From: Planctomycetota bacterium
Lineage (GTDB): Bacteria > Planctomycetota > UBA1135 > GCA-002686595
Length of the DNA stretch: 64,000 bases
Direction: 5' to 3'
Assembly: GCA_020638855.1 (NCBI GenBank)
Contig: JACKHT010000011.1
Location: 40,454 to 104,453, forward strand
Part shown: positions 1 to 8,033 of the stretch, piece by piece
Layout: every line of letters starts with the position of its first letter
Numbering within the stretch: position 1 is the stretch's first letter
Notes under the pieces: generated by a model
What the model saw: the letters and a program-made list of their open reading frames with translations, nothing else
Told to the model about the DNA's origin: nothing
Databases searched by the model: none
Position numbers and translations under genes: made by a program

Positions 1-1279
1 TCCCGTTCTCGTTCAGCGCGCGCCACATCAGGCCTTGGGTGATGCCTGCGGTCCAGATCGGCACGATGTACAGCAAAATGCCTACCGTCCCGATCCAGAA
101 GTGGGTCACACACAACCGGTGGCTCCAGAGCTTGCCGGTCTGGAAGAGCCGCGGCATGAGCCAGTAGAGCATCCCGAAGGTCATGAACCCGTTCCAACCC
201 AGGGCACCGGCGTGCACGTGGGCGATGGTCCAGTCGGTGTAGTGCGAAAGCGCGTTGACGCTCTTGATCGAGAGCATCGGGCCCTCGAAGGTGCTCATGC
301 CGTAGAAGGTCACACCGACCACGTAGAACTTGAGCACCGGGTCTTCCGCGACCTTGTTCCAAGCCCCGCGCAGGGTCAAGAGGCCGTTGAGCATGCCACC
401 CCAGGAGGGCATCCAAAGCATCAACGAGAAGAGCATGCCCAGGGTCGACAGCCACTCGGGGATCGACGTGTAGTGCAGGTGGTGGGGGCCAGCCCAGATG
501 TAGATGAAGACCAGCGACCAGAAGTGCAGGATCGACAAGCGGTAGCTGTACACGGGCCGCTCTGCGGCTTTGGGCAGGAAGTAGTACATCAAGCCCAGGA
601 AGGGGGTGGTCAGGAAGAAGGCCACCGCGTTGTGGCCGTACCACCACTGCATGAAGGCATCCTGGACCCCGGCGTAGGCCGAGTAGCTCTTGAAGAGCGT
701 CACCGGCAAAGCCGCGTTGTTGCCCAGGTAGAGCACCGCGACGGCAATGATGGTCGCAATGTAGAACCAGATGCCCACGTACAGGTGCCGTTCGCGTCGT
801 TTGGCGATAGTCCCAAAGAAGTTGACGGCGAACACCACCCAGATCAGCACTACGGCCAAGTCGATCGGCCACTCCAGCTCGGCATATTCTTTGGATTGGG
901 TGATCCCGAGCGGGAGCGTGATGGCCGCCGCCACGATGATCAGCTGCCAACCCCAGAAATGCAGGTTGCTCAGCGCGTCGCTGAACATGCGTGCCTTGAG
1001 CAGGCGCTGCGAGGAGTAGTACACCGCCGCAAAGATCGCATTGCCCGCGAAGGCAAAGATCACTGCGTTGGTGTGCAAGGGGCGCAAGCGTCCAAACGAA
1101 AACCAGGGAAGTCCCATGTTCGCTTGGGGCCACGCCAACTGCAGGGCGATGAGCAAGCCCACCAACATTCCGACCAGGCCCCAGACCATGGTGGCTAGGG
1201 AGAACTTGCGCACGATGCCGTCGTCATAGCAGAATGACTCCATTCTCGACGGCGCGGTGGTGACCGCTGAATTCGACAT
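1..1279 (-). CDS. ccoN: cbb3-type cytochrome c oxidase subunit I CcoN (3' end outside window)
   Basis: Catalytic subunit of a cbb3 terminal oxidase, which reduces O2 in the cytoplasmic membrane, typically with high oxygen affinity. About the first 426 residues are present and the C-terminus lies beyond base 1. Ligands read on the minus strand match CcoN: the heme b His in RPLHTNAV, the CuB His in WWYGHNAVAF, the CuB His pair with the expected cross-linked Tyr in YIWAGPHHLHYT, and the heme ligands in HVHAGALGWNG. Several hydrophobic helices are visible. ATG at 1279 was chosen because the first helix begins about 25 residues later; only a weak AGGA lies upstream. ccoO and ccoP, if linked, are outside the window. 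No FNR-type palindrome was seen in the upstream gap. Confidence 0.95.
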   Translation of the reverse strand, partial: MSNSAVTTAPSRMESFCYDDGIVRKFSLATMVWGLVGMLVGLLIALQLAWPQANMGLPWFSFGRLRPLHTNAVIFAFAGNAIFAAVYYSSQRLLKARMFSDALSNLHFWGWQLIIVAAAITLPLGITQSKEYAELEWPIDLAVVLIWVVFAVNFFGTIAKRRERHLYVGIWFYIATIIAVAVLYLGNNAALPVTLFKSYSAYAGVQDAFMQWWYGHNAVAFFLTTPFLGLMYYFLPKAAERPVYSYRLSILHFWSLVFIYIWAGPHHLHYTSIPEWLSTLGMLFSLMLWMPSWGGMLNGLLTLRGAWNKVAEDPVLKFYVVGVTFYGMSTFEGPMLSIKSVNALSHYTDWTIAHVHAGALGWNGFMTFGMLYWLMPRLFQTGKLWSHRLCVTHFWIGTVGILLYIVPIWTAGITQGLMWRALNENG

Positions 1280-1620
1280 TTGAGGTTCCTCGTAGTCCCC
1301 GCAAGATTGCGGAGATCAGCCGTTGTGGATACCGATTACGGCCAAAACCATCGCACCAAAGCGCGTGTCACGCAAAGCAATTCAGCGAGAATTCCATTTG
1401 TGTCGCGCAATCCACCCGTCGCAATTGGGACCCGTTCGCAATAGGCAAACTCTGCGCCCAAGCGTGCAACCATCGCACTCAAGAACGAGCGTTCGAGCGG
1501 ACATGGAATCGAGACGTTGAATCGAATTGCAGCGAGGCATCGAATGGAATCTTGTGACTTGTGTCGAGTGACAATTCGCCCTTCAGGCATGCGAATTGGA
1601 TGGATTGACTGGGCCCGGAA

Positions 1621-1650
1621 ACGGTGGGTGGCGGTGGGTGACGGTGGGTT
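1621..1650 (+). repeat. 10-bp tandem repeat x3, G-rich
   Basis: Three consecutive decamers of the form (A/G)CGGTGGGT(G/T). The G-runs could form a G-quadruplex on the plus strand. No function is visible. Confidence 0.7.
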
Positions 1651-1693
1651 GGATTCGGTGTACAGGGGAGTCCGTGTCCCAACCCTGGGGTGG

Positions 1694-1743
1694 GGGAGCC
1701 AACCTTCGGAATGGGGACCAAGACTCCCCATCCTGGGGCTCCC
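1694..1743. other. Nested inverted repeat (two 7-bp stems)
   Basis: Outer arms GGGAGCC (1694-1700) and GGCTCCC (1737-1743) enclose inner arms ATGGGGA (1711-1717) and TCCCCAT (1725-1731). Both stems are perfect. Could be a structured RNA or a protein-binding palindrome between ccoN and hpt; no T-tract supports a terminator. Confidence 0.5.
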
Positions 1744-1851
1744 GGTGCCGGGCTAGGTTCCCACCAAACCGCCGAAATCCCCGGTGGGGGCACGTTAGGC
1801 GGGCAGCCCGGCGTCCGAATTGGCCGCGAGCTCGCCTTCCGGGGGCCAGCC

Positions 1852-1880
1852 TTTCCGGCCCACTTCGCTTGGGTTAGGAT
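1852..1880 (+). promoter_or_regulatory. Candidate hpt promoter
   Basis: TAGGAT at 1875-1880 resembles a -10 box, with weak TTTCCG 17 bases upstream as a possible -35. Unlike many genes here, hpt has a real 5' leader and a strong AAGGAGG ribosome binding site ending about 6 bases before its ATG. Confidence 0.4.
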
Positions 1881-1943
1881 GGTCCGCCCCCTTCCCGGCG
1901 CCCAAGCGGCGCCGCCCCCTGCATTACCCATCAAGGAGGCCCC

Positions 1944-2498
1944 ATGCACGCTGACATCGACCGCAAACTGTTCACCGAAGAGGCCATCGTCGAAGGCATC
2001 GACCGGGTCGCCAAGGAAGTCACCGCCTGCTACCAGGGCAAGGACTTCACGGTCATCTCGGTGCTCAAAGGATCTTGCATCTTTGCCTCGGACCTCATCC
2101 GGCGCATCCCGATCCCCCTGGAACTGGGTTTCTGTGCCACCTCGAGCTATCGCTCCGGAACCACCTCGGGGCAACTCGAGGTCAACTTCCTGCCCGAGGA
2201 GAACGAAGTCGTCGGGCGCAACCTGCTCCTCGTCGATGACATCCTCGACACGGGCAAGACCATGTACGCGCTCAAGCAGGAGTTTCTGAAGCGCGGCGCT
2301 GCGGAGGTCCGCTCGTGCGTCTTCCTCGACAAGCCCTCGCGCCGAGCCTTGGAATTCGAAGCGGACTTCCGTGTGTTCGAAGTCGAAGACTTGTTCGTGG
2401 TCGGCTACGGGCTGGATTTCGCGGGGCGTTACCGCAACCTGCCCTACGTCGGATCGCTCAAGCCGGAAATCTACCGGGAAACCATCGCAGGGGCTTAG
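1944..2498 (+). CDS. hpt: Hypoxanthine phosphoribosyltransferase
   Basis: Purine salvage: transfers phosphoribose from PRPP to hypoxanthine or guanine, giving IMP or GMP in the cytoplasm. The PRPP-binding motif LLLVDDILDTGKT spans residues 95-106, and LKGSCIFASDL near residue 41 matches the family's N-terminal substrate loop. The C-terminal FVVGYGLDFAGRYRNLPY is the usual purine-binding end. 184 residues is normal length. The start is fixed by a strong Shine-Dalgarno AAGGAGG just upstream. The RluA-type gene follows after 15 bases, so the two are probably cotranscribed. Confidence 0.95.
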   Translation: MHADIDRKLFTEEAIVEGIDRVAKEVTACYQGKDFTVISVLKGSCIFASDLIRRIPIPLELGFCATSSYRSGTTSGQLEVNFLPEENEVVGRNLLLVDDILDTGKTMYALKQEFLKRGAAEVRSCVFLDKPSRRALEFEADFRVFEVEDLFVVGYGLDFAGRYRNLPYVGSLKPEIYRETIAGA

Positions 2499-2513
2499 GC
2501 CCAGGAAAATCCC

Positions 2514-3515
2514 ATGGTGACCTATTTCCCTGTACCCGAGGAGCGGGTGGGGTTGGAACTCGATGAGTTCCTATGCCTCTTGTATCCCGGAGCCTCGAAA
2601 GGCTTCTTGCGCAGCGCGATCCGCGATGGGGACATCGAAATCGTGGGCAAGGACGCACTCGTCGCACGCCACCTCAAGGCCCAGGACGTGATCTGTGTGC
2701 ACTTGGAGGAGCACGAGATCCCGCGCCAACGCTCCACCTCCAAAATCGAGCTCAACATCCTGTTTGAGGACGATCGAGTCCTCGTGGTGGACAAACCCCC
2801 GGGCATTGCGGTGGAACCCGAGCGCTGGGACCTCGAAGCGCCGTGCGTCTCTGGCCTCCTGCTCGACATGGCCGCCCGGCGCAGCGAAGGCGGCGACCCC
2901 GCCTTCCGTCCGCGGCTGGTGCACCGCATCGACAAGGACACCAGCGGTGCGCTCTTGGTCGCCAAGGACCTCGACGCCGAGCGCGAGTTGCGCCAAGCCT
3001 TCGAAGCCCACCGCATCCAAAAAGTCTACTGGGCCCTGGTGGACGGCGAGTTTCCAGCCGAACCCGGCGAGCGCGTGCGCATCGACCTGGCCCTAGCCCC
3101 CGAACCCAAGAAGGTCGGCCGCATGCGCGTGGTCGCCAGCCGCGGGCGCGCTTCCCAGACCGATGTATGGGTCGAGCAACGCTTCCGGGGATTCACCCTG
3201 GTGGGTTGCGCCCCGATCACCGGCAGGACGCACCAGATCCGGGTGCACTTGGCCCATGAGGGCTTTCCCTTGGCCGTCGACCCCTTCTATGGGCGCCGCG
3301 ATCAACTGCTCCTCTCCGAAATCAAGGCGGGCTACCGCCACAAGCAAGGTGCCAGCGAGCGTCCGTTGATGCCGCGGCTCACCCTCCACGCACATTCGAT
3401 CGCTTGGCCCCGTCCCGGAGTGGATGGGGATGTGTTCGATCGGGCCGAAGCGCCTTTGCCCAAAGACTTCGCCAGCACCCTCAAACAATTGGCCAAGGTC
3501 CGTCCCCCGGCCTAG
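2514..3515 (+). CDS. RluA-family RNA pseudouridine synthase
   Basis: Isomerises specific uridines to pseudouridine in rRNA or tRNA. An S4-like RNA-binding segment occupies residues 10-65 (LDEFLCLLYPGASKGFLRSA), and the catalytic domain follows. The signature HRIDKDTSG carries the catalytic Asp140, and VDKPPGIAVEP and GRTHQIRVHLAHEGFP are further family motifs. 333 residues is typical for RluC/RluD-type enzymes; the exact target uridines cannot be told from sequence. It lies between hpt (15-bp gap) and truD (10-bp gap), probably one transcript. Confidence 0.9.
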   Translation: MVTYFPVPEERVGLELDEFLCLLYPGASKGFLRSAIRDGDIEIVGKDALVARHLKAQDVICVHLEEHEIPRQRSTSKIELNILFEDDRVLVVDKPPGIAVEPERWDLEAPCVSGLLLDMAARRSEGGDPAFRPRLVHRIDKDTSGALLVAKDLDAERELRQAFEAHRIQKVYWALVDGEFPAEPGERVRIDLALAPEPKKVGRMRVVASRGRASQTDVWVEQRFRGFTLVGCAPITGRTHQIRVHLAHEGFPLAVDPFYGRRDQLLLSEIKAGYRHKQGASERPLMPRLTLHAHSIAWPRPGVDGDVFDRAEAPLPKDFASTLKQLAKVRPPA

Positions 3516-3525
3516 GCCCACCACC

Positions 3526-5037
3526 ATGCGACTCAAACAAAAACCCCAGGACTTCCGCGTGCGCGAACTGTTGCGCGAGGACTTCCTGCAATCCTCGGGG
3601 GACCATCGCGTCTACCGCGTCAGCAAAATCAAAGCCACTTCGATCGAAGCCGCTCGCGGGCTGGCCGAGCTGGCGGGCGTTTCGCCTTCGGACGTGTCGA
3701 TGGCCGGGCTCAAGGACCGTCAGGGCATCACCGAACAATTCATGACCATCCCCCGCGGGCGGGAGGTGTTCTTGGACGAGCAATTCTTCAAGATCGACAC
3801 GATGGGCTTCTCGCACGAAGCCATCACCAGCGTAGATTCCCGGGGCAATGCCTTCGAAATCGTTTCGCGCGGGTTGGGCGAAGTGCAATTGCGTCGCTTG
3901 CGCGCGGGACTGGCCACTGTGCGCGAGTTTGGGTTGCCCAACTACTTTGACGAACAGCGCTTCGGCAATCTGCGCCACGGACAAGGCTGGATCGCTCTCG
4001 ATTTGTTGCGCGGCGATGTGGAAGGCGGGCTCAAGCGCATGATGGCCTCGATCTCCAAGTTCGAGCATCCTGAATCGCGCATGTTCAAGCAGTCGATTTG
4101 GCAGCGTTGGGGCGATTGGCGCGGGCTGCGCGACGTGGCCGGGCGGTTTGGCAAGCACCACTCGGTGTTCGACCATCTGCGCAAGGAGCCCACCGACTTT
4201 GCCGGGGCGTTCACCCATTTGGCCACCCGCGAACGGGTGATCCACCAGTTCGCCTTCCAATCGCACCTGTGGAACCGCGCCGTGGCCCGTTGGCTCAAGC
4301 TGCGCCTGCCCCAGACCCAGCGCTTCTTCATGCCGGGCATCGAGGGCCCGCTGGTCTTCCCGATCGGTCCGCTGCCGATCGAACCCGGGTGGGGTGGGCG
4401 ATTGCCGTTGCCGGGCACGCGCTTGGAGGGGCTGGTCGACGACATCCAGCGCGAGCTGTTCGTCGAGATCCTGAGGGGCTACGGCGTCGAACCCGATGGC
4501 TTCGAGATCGAAGTCCCTGGATTCGCCTTCAAAGCGGACGAACGTGCCCTGGCAGTGATGCCCACCGAGCTGCGCGCCCGTCCGGCGGAACCCGATCGTC
4601 TGAACCCCGGTTCGCAGATGGTGCGCTTTTCGTTCGAGCTGCCCCGGGGCGCCTACGCCAGTTTGGTGGTCAAACGCCTGATCGGTCCCATGGCCGAAGG
4701 CGAAGGCGAGGTTTCCGATCGCCAAGCGGGAGGATTCCGCGCGCGCCGTGGCGCTCGGCGCGGGGCCGGTCGAGGCCGAGGCGGCGACTCCTACTCGGGT
4801 CGCGGTTCCGGCTCCTACGACCGCACCCGCAACGAATCCGGAGGTCCGCGCGCTGAGGGCGGCGGGGAGGATCGCTACCGCAACGAACGATTGCCCGCTC
4901 GCCATGAGAACCTCGATCGCGAGCGACGCGGTGGCCATGGCGAAGCCAGCGGCGGTTCTTTCCGCGGGCCGCGGCGAGCTTGCGCTGGGCGCGGGCGTGG
5001 CACGCGCCGCCGTGGGGGACCCCCGCGCGGCTGGTAG
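3526..5037 (+). CDS. truD: tRNA pseudouridine(13) synthase TruD with RG-rich C-terminal tail
   Basis: Makes pseudouridine 13 in tRNA. GLKDRQGITE (residues 61-70) contains the catalytic Asp64; PNYFDEQRFG is the TruD motif after it. The start at 3526 was preferred over an upstream in-frame start at 3424, because the latter overlaps the preceding gene by 92 bases and family homology begins at MRLKQKPQDFRVREL. Core TruD ends near residue 395. The last ~100 residues are an unusual Arg/Gly/Ser tail with many RG, RGG and GRG triplets, resembling tails of RNA helicases. The reading frame stays open and in phase, so this is not a frameshift artefact. Confidence 0.9.
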   Translation: MRLKQKPQDFRVRELLREDFLQSSGDHRVYRVSKIKATSIEAARGLAELAGVSPSDVSMAGLKDRQGITEQFMTIPRGREVFLDEQFFKIDTMGFSHEAITSVDSRGNAFEIVSRGLGEVQLRRLRAGLATVREFGLPNYFDEQRFGNLRHGQGWIALDLLRGDVEGGLKRMMASISKFEHPESRMFKQSIWQRWGDWRGLRDVAGRFGKHHSVFDHLRKEPTDFAGAFTHLATRERVIHQFAFQSHLWNRAVARWLKLRLPQTQRFFMPGIEGPLVFPIGPLPIEPGWGGRLPLPGTRLEGLVDDIQRELFVEILRGYGVEPDGFEIEVPGFAFKADERALAVMPTELRARPAEPDRLNPGSQMVRFSFELPRGAYASLVVKRLIGPMAEGEGEVSDRQAGGFRARRGARRGAGRGRGGDSYSGRGSGSYDRTRNESGGPRAEGGGEDRYRNERLPARHENLDRERRGGHGEASGGSFRGPRRACAGRGRGTRRRGGPPRGW

Positions 5038-5080
5038 CACCTCCCAGCAGGGAGCCCCGAGCTGCGCTAGGGTTGCGTGC

Positions 5081-5108
5081 TTGGACCGCTTGCCGGGACC
5101 GTTACACT
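5081..5108 (+). promoter_or_regulatory. Candidate promoter upstream of mtnP
   Basis: TTGGAC (5081-5086) and TACACT (5103-5108) separated by 16 bases form a plausible sigma70-type promoter about 90 bases before the mtnP ATG. Sequence resemblance only. Confidence 0.4.
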
Positions 5109-5197
5109 GGCACCCCTCCGCAGTCGCCGGAAACCCGCTCGCGGGTTTTCCCGTCGTTTCCCAAGATCCCCAACCGCTCTTCCTGCTCCCCAATCCC

Positions 5198-6061
5198 ATG
5201 AAACTTGGTGTACTCGGCGGCTCCGGCCTCTACGCGATGGATGGTCTCGAGGACGTGACCGAAAAGACCCTTTCGACGCCTTTCGGAGCCCCCTCGGACG
5301 CCTACATCTGCGGGCGGCTCGATGGGGTGGACATGGTGTTCTTGCCGCGCCACGGAAGGGGGCATCGGTTCACGCCTTCGGAAATCAACTACCGCGCCAA
5401 CATCTGGGGGCTCAAAGCCTTAGGCGTGACCCAGGTGGTGGCGGTCTCGGCGGTGGGTTCGATGCGCGAGGAAATCGCGCCCGGAGACTTCGTGCTGATC
5501 GACCAGTTCATCGACCGCACCCGGCACCGTCCCGATACCTTCTTCGGAGACGGCGTGGTAGCCCACGTGATGTTTGCCGACCCCGTTTGCGAAGGCGTAC
5601 GCCAGGCGCTCGTGCAGGCTTCGCGCACCACGGGCATCAAGGTCCACGACGGAGGCACGTACCTTTGCATGGAAGGTCCCCAATTCTCGACCCGCGCCGA
5701 GTCCGAGCTCTACCGCTCTTGGGGCGTGGATGTGATCGGTATGACCAACCTGACCGAAGCCAAACTCGCCCGCGAAGCGGAGTTGTGCTACGCGACCTTG
5801 GCGATGGCCACCGACTACGACTGCTGGCACCAAGGCCACGACGATGTCACGGTGGAAGCCATCGTGGCGGTCATGCACGCCAACGTGAGCCACGCACGCC
5901 AAGTGCTGCGTGCGGTCGTCCCGGCCCTCGCGAAGCGCGGTGATTGTGCGCACCAACGTGCCCTGGCCAACGCCATCATGACCGATCCCAAGACCATCGA
6001 CGAGGCCACCCGCACGCGCATGGACTTGATCATCGGCCGCTACCTGGGGCCGAGGGCTTAG
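5198..6061 (+). CDS. mtnP: S-methyl-5'-thioadenosine phosphorylase (MTAP/PNP family)
   Basis: Phosphorolytic cleavage of methylthioadenosine to adenine and methylthioribose-1-phosphate, a step of methionine salvage. The family motifs are LGGSGLYAMDG at the N-terminus, the phosphate-loop region LPRHGRGHRFTPSEINYRAN (50-69), and GGTYLCMEGPQFSTRAES (152-169) at the nucleoside site. NLTEAKLAREAELCYATLAM completes the signature; Asp residues in ATDYDCW favour 6-aminopurines. Start at 5198 is preferred because upstream in-frame sequence overlaps truD and lacks homology. 287 residues is standard. The next gene starts 2 bases after this stop. Confidence 0.93.
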   Translation: MKLGVLGGSGLYAMDGLEDVTEKTLSTPFGAPSDAYICGRLDGVDMVFLPRHGRGHRFTPSEINYRANIWGLKALGVTQVVAVSAVGSMREEIAPGDFVLIDQFIDRTRHRPDTFFGDGVVAHVMFADPVCEGVRQALVQASRTTGIKVHDGGTYLCMEGPQFSTRAESELYRSWGVDVIGMTNLTEAKLAREAELCYATLAMATDYDCWHQGHDDVTVEAIVAVMHANVSHARQVLRAVVPALAKRGDCAHQRALANAIMTDPKTIDEATRTRMDLIIGRYLGPRA

Positions 6062-6062
6062 C

Positions 6063-7085
6063 ATGCTGCGCGACGGTCTGCGCATCGGGATTCGCCTGGG
6101 GATCTTCGTGGGGCTGCTGTTGCCCAGCGCTTGCCGGTCCAAAGGCGTGGAGTTCCCGCCCGCTTGGGAGTTGGGCGGCCAAACTCGTGCCTACCACGAT
6201 GGCCCGCTGGTCGCGGCGGGGGAGGAGGGGCCGATCCGCCACTTGGCCCCCTTGATCGACGGGTGGAAGTACACCGAGACGCTCCCAGCCGACACCCCCG
6301 TGCCGCCCCAGTGGGTTCTGCAAGCAGCTCCTGCCGGCCAACAGATCTATTGGCTTGCGGGCGAGTCGCACCCCAAGGCACCGAGCGTGGTGCTGCACGT
6401 GGCGGAAAAGGGCCCCGCCTGGGATGCGCTCGTGCAGGGCTTGCGCGCCTGGACCTATGCGGTCGACAGCTTGCAACTCCTGCCCGCCGAGTCACCGATC
6501 GTGGTGTGCCAGGGCGATGCCCACGCGCTCCTCGAAACCATCGAAACCCTCGGCCCCAAGCCCCTCGCTTGGGTCACCGTTTCGACCCAACCGAGCGAGC
6601 CGACCACCCTCTTCCGCGGTCCCGACCCCATGGCCAAGCCGTTGGAAGAGGGCGTTGAGCCGCCTTCCAATGGACTGGCCATCGTGCTGCGACTGGCTTT
6701 GGTGGATGTGGGGCTCTTGACCCGTCCCTGGCTCAGCCTAGAGCGGCCTTTCGACGGCGATCGCGCGGGTTGGGACCTGGCCGTGGCAGGGATCGCCTTT
6801 GCGCATTGGGCGCTTGGCTCGTCGGGCTTGGACCTCGCCAAGTCCGATCACCCCGAATTGGGGGAGACGGCGCGCAACCAACTGGGCCTGTGGGCCGCCG
6901 TGCAGTGTTTGGTGGCCCCTTCGCCAGCCGACCTCAACCGCTACCTGGATTCGGTCAAACTCGAAATGCGGCTGCGTTACAACCAGAACGACGAAGCGGA
7001 AACCTTGCGCTGGAAAGCGTGGCTCACGGGGGCTCGCCTTTGGTTGCGCAAGCGCGCGCTGCTGCTTGAGGACGAGACGCGCTAG
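6063..7085 (+). CDS. Predicted lipoprotein, function unknown
   Basis: Not recognised. The N-terminus has a basic start, a hydrophobic stretch and a lipobox ending LLLPSAC at residue 24, so export and lipid anchoring are likely. The remaining ~315 residues are soluble, rich in Trp and Leu, with no catalytic motif I can name. It begins 2 bases after mtnP and is probably cotranscribed with it. Its stop overlaps the stop of the convergent EF-hand gene by 3 bases. Confidence 0.7.
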   Translation: MLRDGLRIGIRLGIFVGLLLPSACRSKGVEFPPAWELGGQTRAYHDGPLVAAGEEGPIRHLAPLIDGWKYTETLPADTPVPPQWVLQAAPAGQQIYWLAGESHPKAPSVVLHVAEKGPAWDALVQGLRAWTYAVDSLQLLPAESPIVVCQGDAHALLETIETLGPKPLAWVTVSTQPSEPTTLFRGPDPMAKPLEEGVEPPSNGLAIVLRLALVDVGLLTRPWLSLERPFDGDRAGWDLAVAGIAFAHWALGSSGLDLAKSDHPELGETARNQLGLWAAVQCLVAPSPADLNRYLDSVKLEMRLRYNQNDEAETLRWKAWLTGARLWLRKRALLLEDETR

Positions 7086-8032
7086 TTCTTGGCGTGCTCG
7101 AGGGCCAGCCGCAGCTCGGCCCGATCGAGGACACCGTCCTGGTTTCTGTCTAGGGTGTGCAAGATGGTTTGGGGCCGGATCGGGCTGACCATCGACTTCT
7201 CCAAACCCGCCAGATCCTGGGGTGAGATCACCCCATTGCCGTCCAAGTCCAAGCGACGGAAAGGGGTCACGGGACCCTGGATGCGAGGCGGCGCGGTGCG
7301 GCTGGGCGACTCGGTGACCTGGATGAAGAACTCATCGAAGGGTTGTTTGGTCTCCGAGGTGGTCGACACCATCTGGGGAACGTTCAGCCGTGAAATCGCC
7401 GAGTTCAGCGAAGCCAATTCGACTTCGTCCAATAGCTTGGATTGGTTGCGGTCGGCCTGCGTGAAAAGCACTTCTGCGTCCATGGGGACGCGGCTGTAGT
7501 CGACCAGGATGCGCCGTACTTCCGAGAGCGAAATGCCCCCATTGAGGTCCGCATCGTAGGCGAGGAGCAGTTGCTGCGGCGTGCGCTCGGGGGGCAACGC
7601 TTGGCTGCGACGGCGGGGAGTCTTGAACTCCTCGCGGGGGCCCGCGTAGCGGTAGTAGGCCACGAACTCGCGCTTGTCCATACGGCCGTCCGCATCGGTG
7701 TCGAAGTTCCGGAACTGGTCGCGGGTGAAACCCATGGCGCGTTCGGCTTCGTAGAAGCTGATCCACGAGTTGTCATCGGCATTGCAATCCTTGAACCAAC
7801 GGTCGAGCTCGTAATCGTCCGCCGGCTCGAAGTCTGGGTTGACCAGGCGCCCAGATCCCAAACTCGGGGCGGGCGTGGTCGTTTGCCGTCCATTGCCCCG
7901 ATTGACCGGGACGCTGCGCCTACTCTCTTGAGGTTGGGCGCGAACCGTTGGGTTCGCCGGCGCCGAGCCTGAGCCCACCCCAAGGGTGAGCCCCAAGCCG
8001 AGCATGGTCCAAGCTAGGGACGGAAACTGCAT
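7082..8032 (-). CDS. Secreted EF-hand calcium-binding protein (six EF-like loops)
   Basis: Exported protein with a signal-like N-terminus and six EF-hand-like 12-residue loops, near residues 84, 111, 160, 194, 262 and 295. The loops DTDADGRMDKRE and DRNQDGVLDRAE are canonical. DADLNGGISLSE is good and DLDGNGVISPQD ends in Asp. The loop at 194 lacks the Gly and the one at 84 is degenerate. Likely binds Ca2+ outside the cytoplasm. The ATG lies 1 base after the stop of the upstream sodium symporter gene, so the two are almost certainly translated from one mRNA. No enzymatic domain is visible. Confidence 0.85.
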   Translation of the reverse strand: MQFPSLAWTMLGLGLTLGVGSGSAPANPTVRAQPQESRRSVPVNRGNGRQTTTPAPSLGSGRLVNPDFEPADDYELDRWFKDCNADDNSWISFYEAERAMGFTRDQFRNFDTDADGRMDKREFVAYYRYAGPREEFKTPRRRSQALPPERTPQQLLLAYDADLNGGISLSEVRRILVDYSRVPMDAEVLFTQADRNQSKLLDEVELASLNSAISRLNVPQMVSTTSETKQPFDEFFIQVTESPSRTAPPRIQGPVTPFRRLDLDGNGVISPQDLAGLEKSMVSPIRPQTILHTLDRNQDGVLDRAELRLALEHAKN

Positions 8033-8033
8033 G

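Larger units (their letters stand above)
1280..1943. other. Intergenic region between divergent ccoN and hpt
   Basis: No convincing gene in 664 bases. It holds a threefold 10-bp G-rich tandem repeat (1621-1650), a nested inverted repeat (1694-1743) and a likely hpt promoter (1852-1880). Open frames on both strands here have no recognisable protein features. Confidence 0.6.

Noticed and set aside
1280..1400. FNR/ANR box for the cbb3 oxidase
   Set aside because: No TTGAT-N4-ATCAA-like palindrome was found upstream of ccoN.
1336..2174. Minus-strand open frames in the ccoN-hpt gap
   Set aside because: Pro/Arg/Ser-rich, no motif, and overlap the hpt promoter and gene.
3481..5199. Long open frame antisense to truD (minus strand, 572 codons)
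   Set aside because: It mirrors a confidently identified gene; GC-rich codon bias produces such frames. No protein motif.
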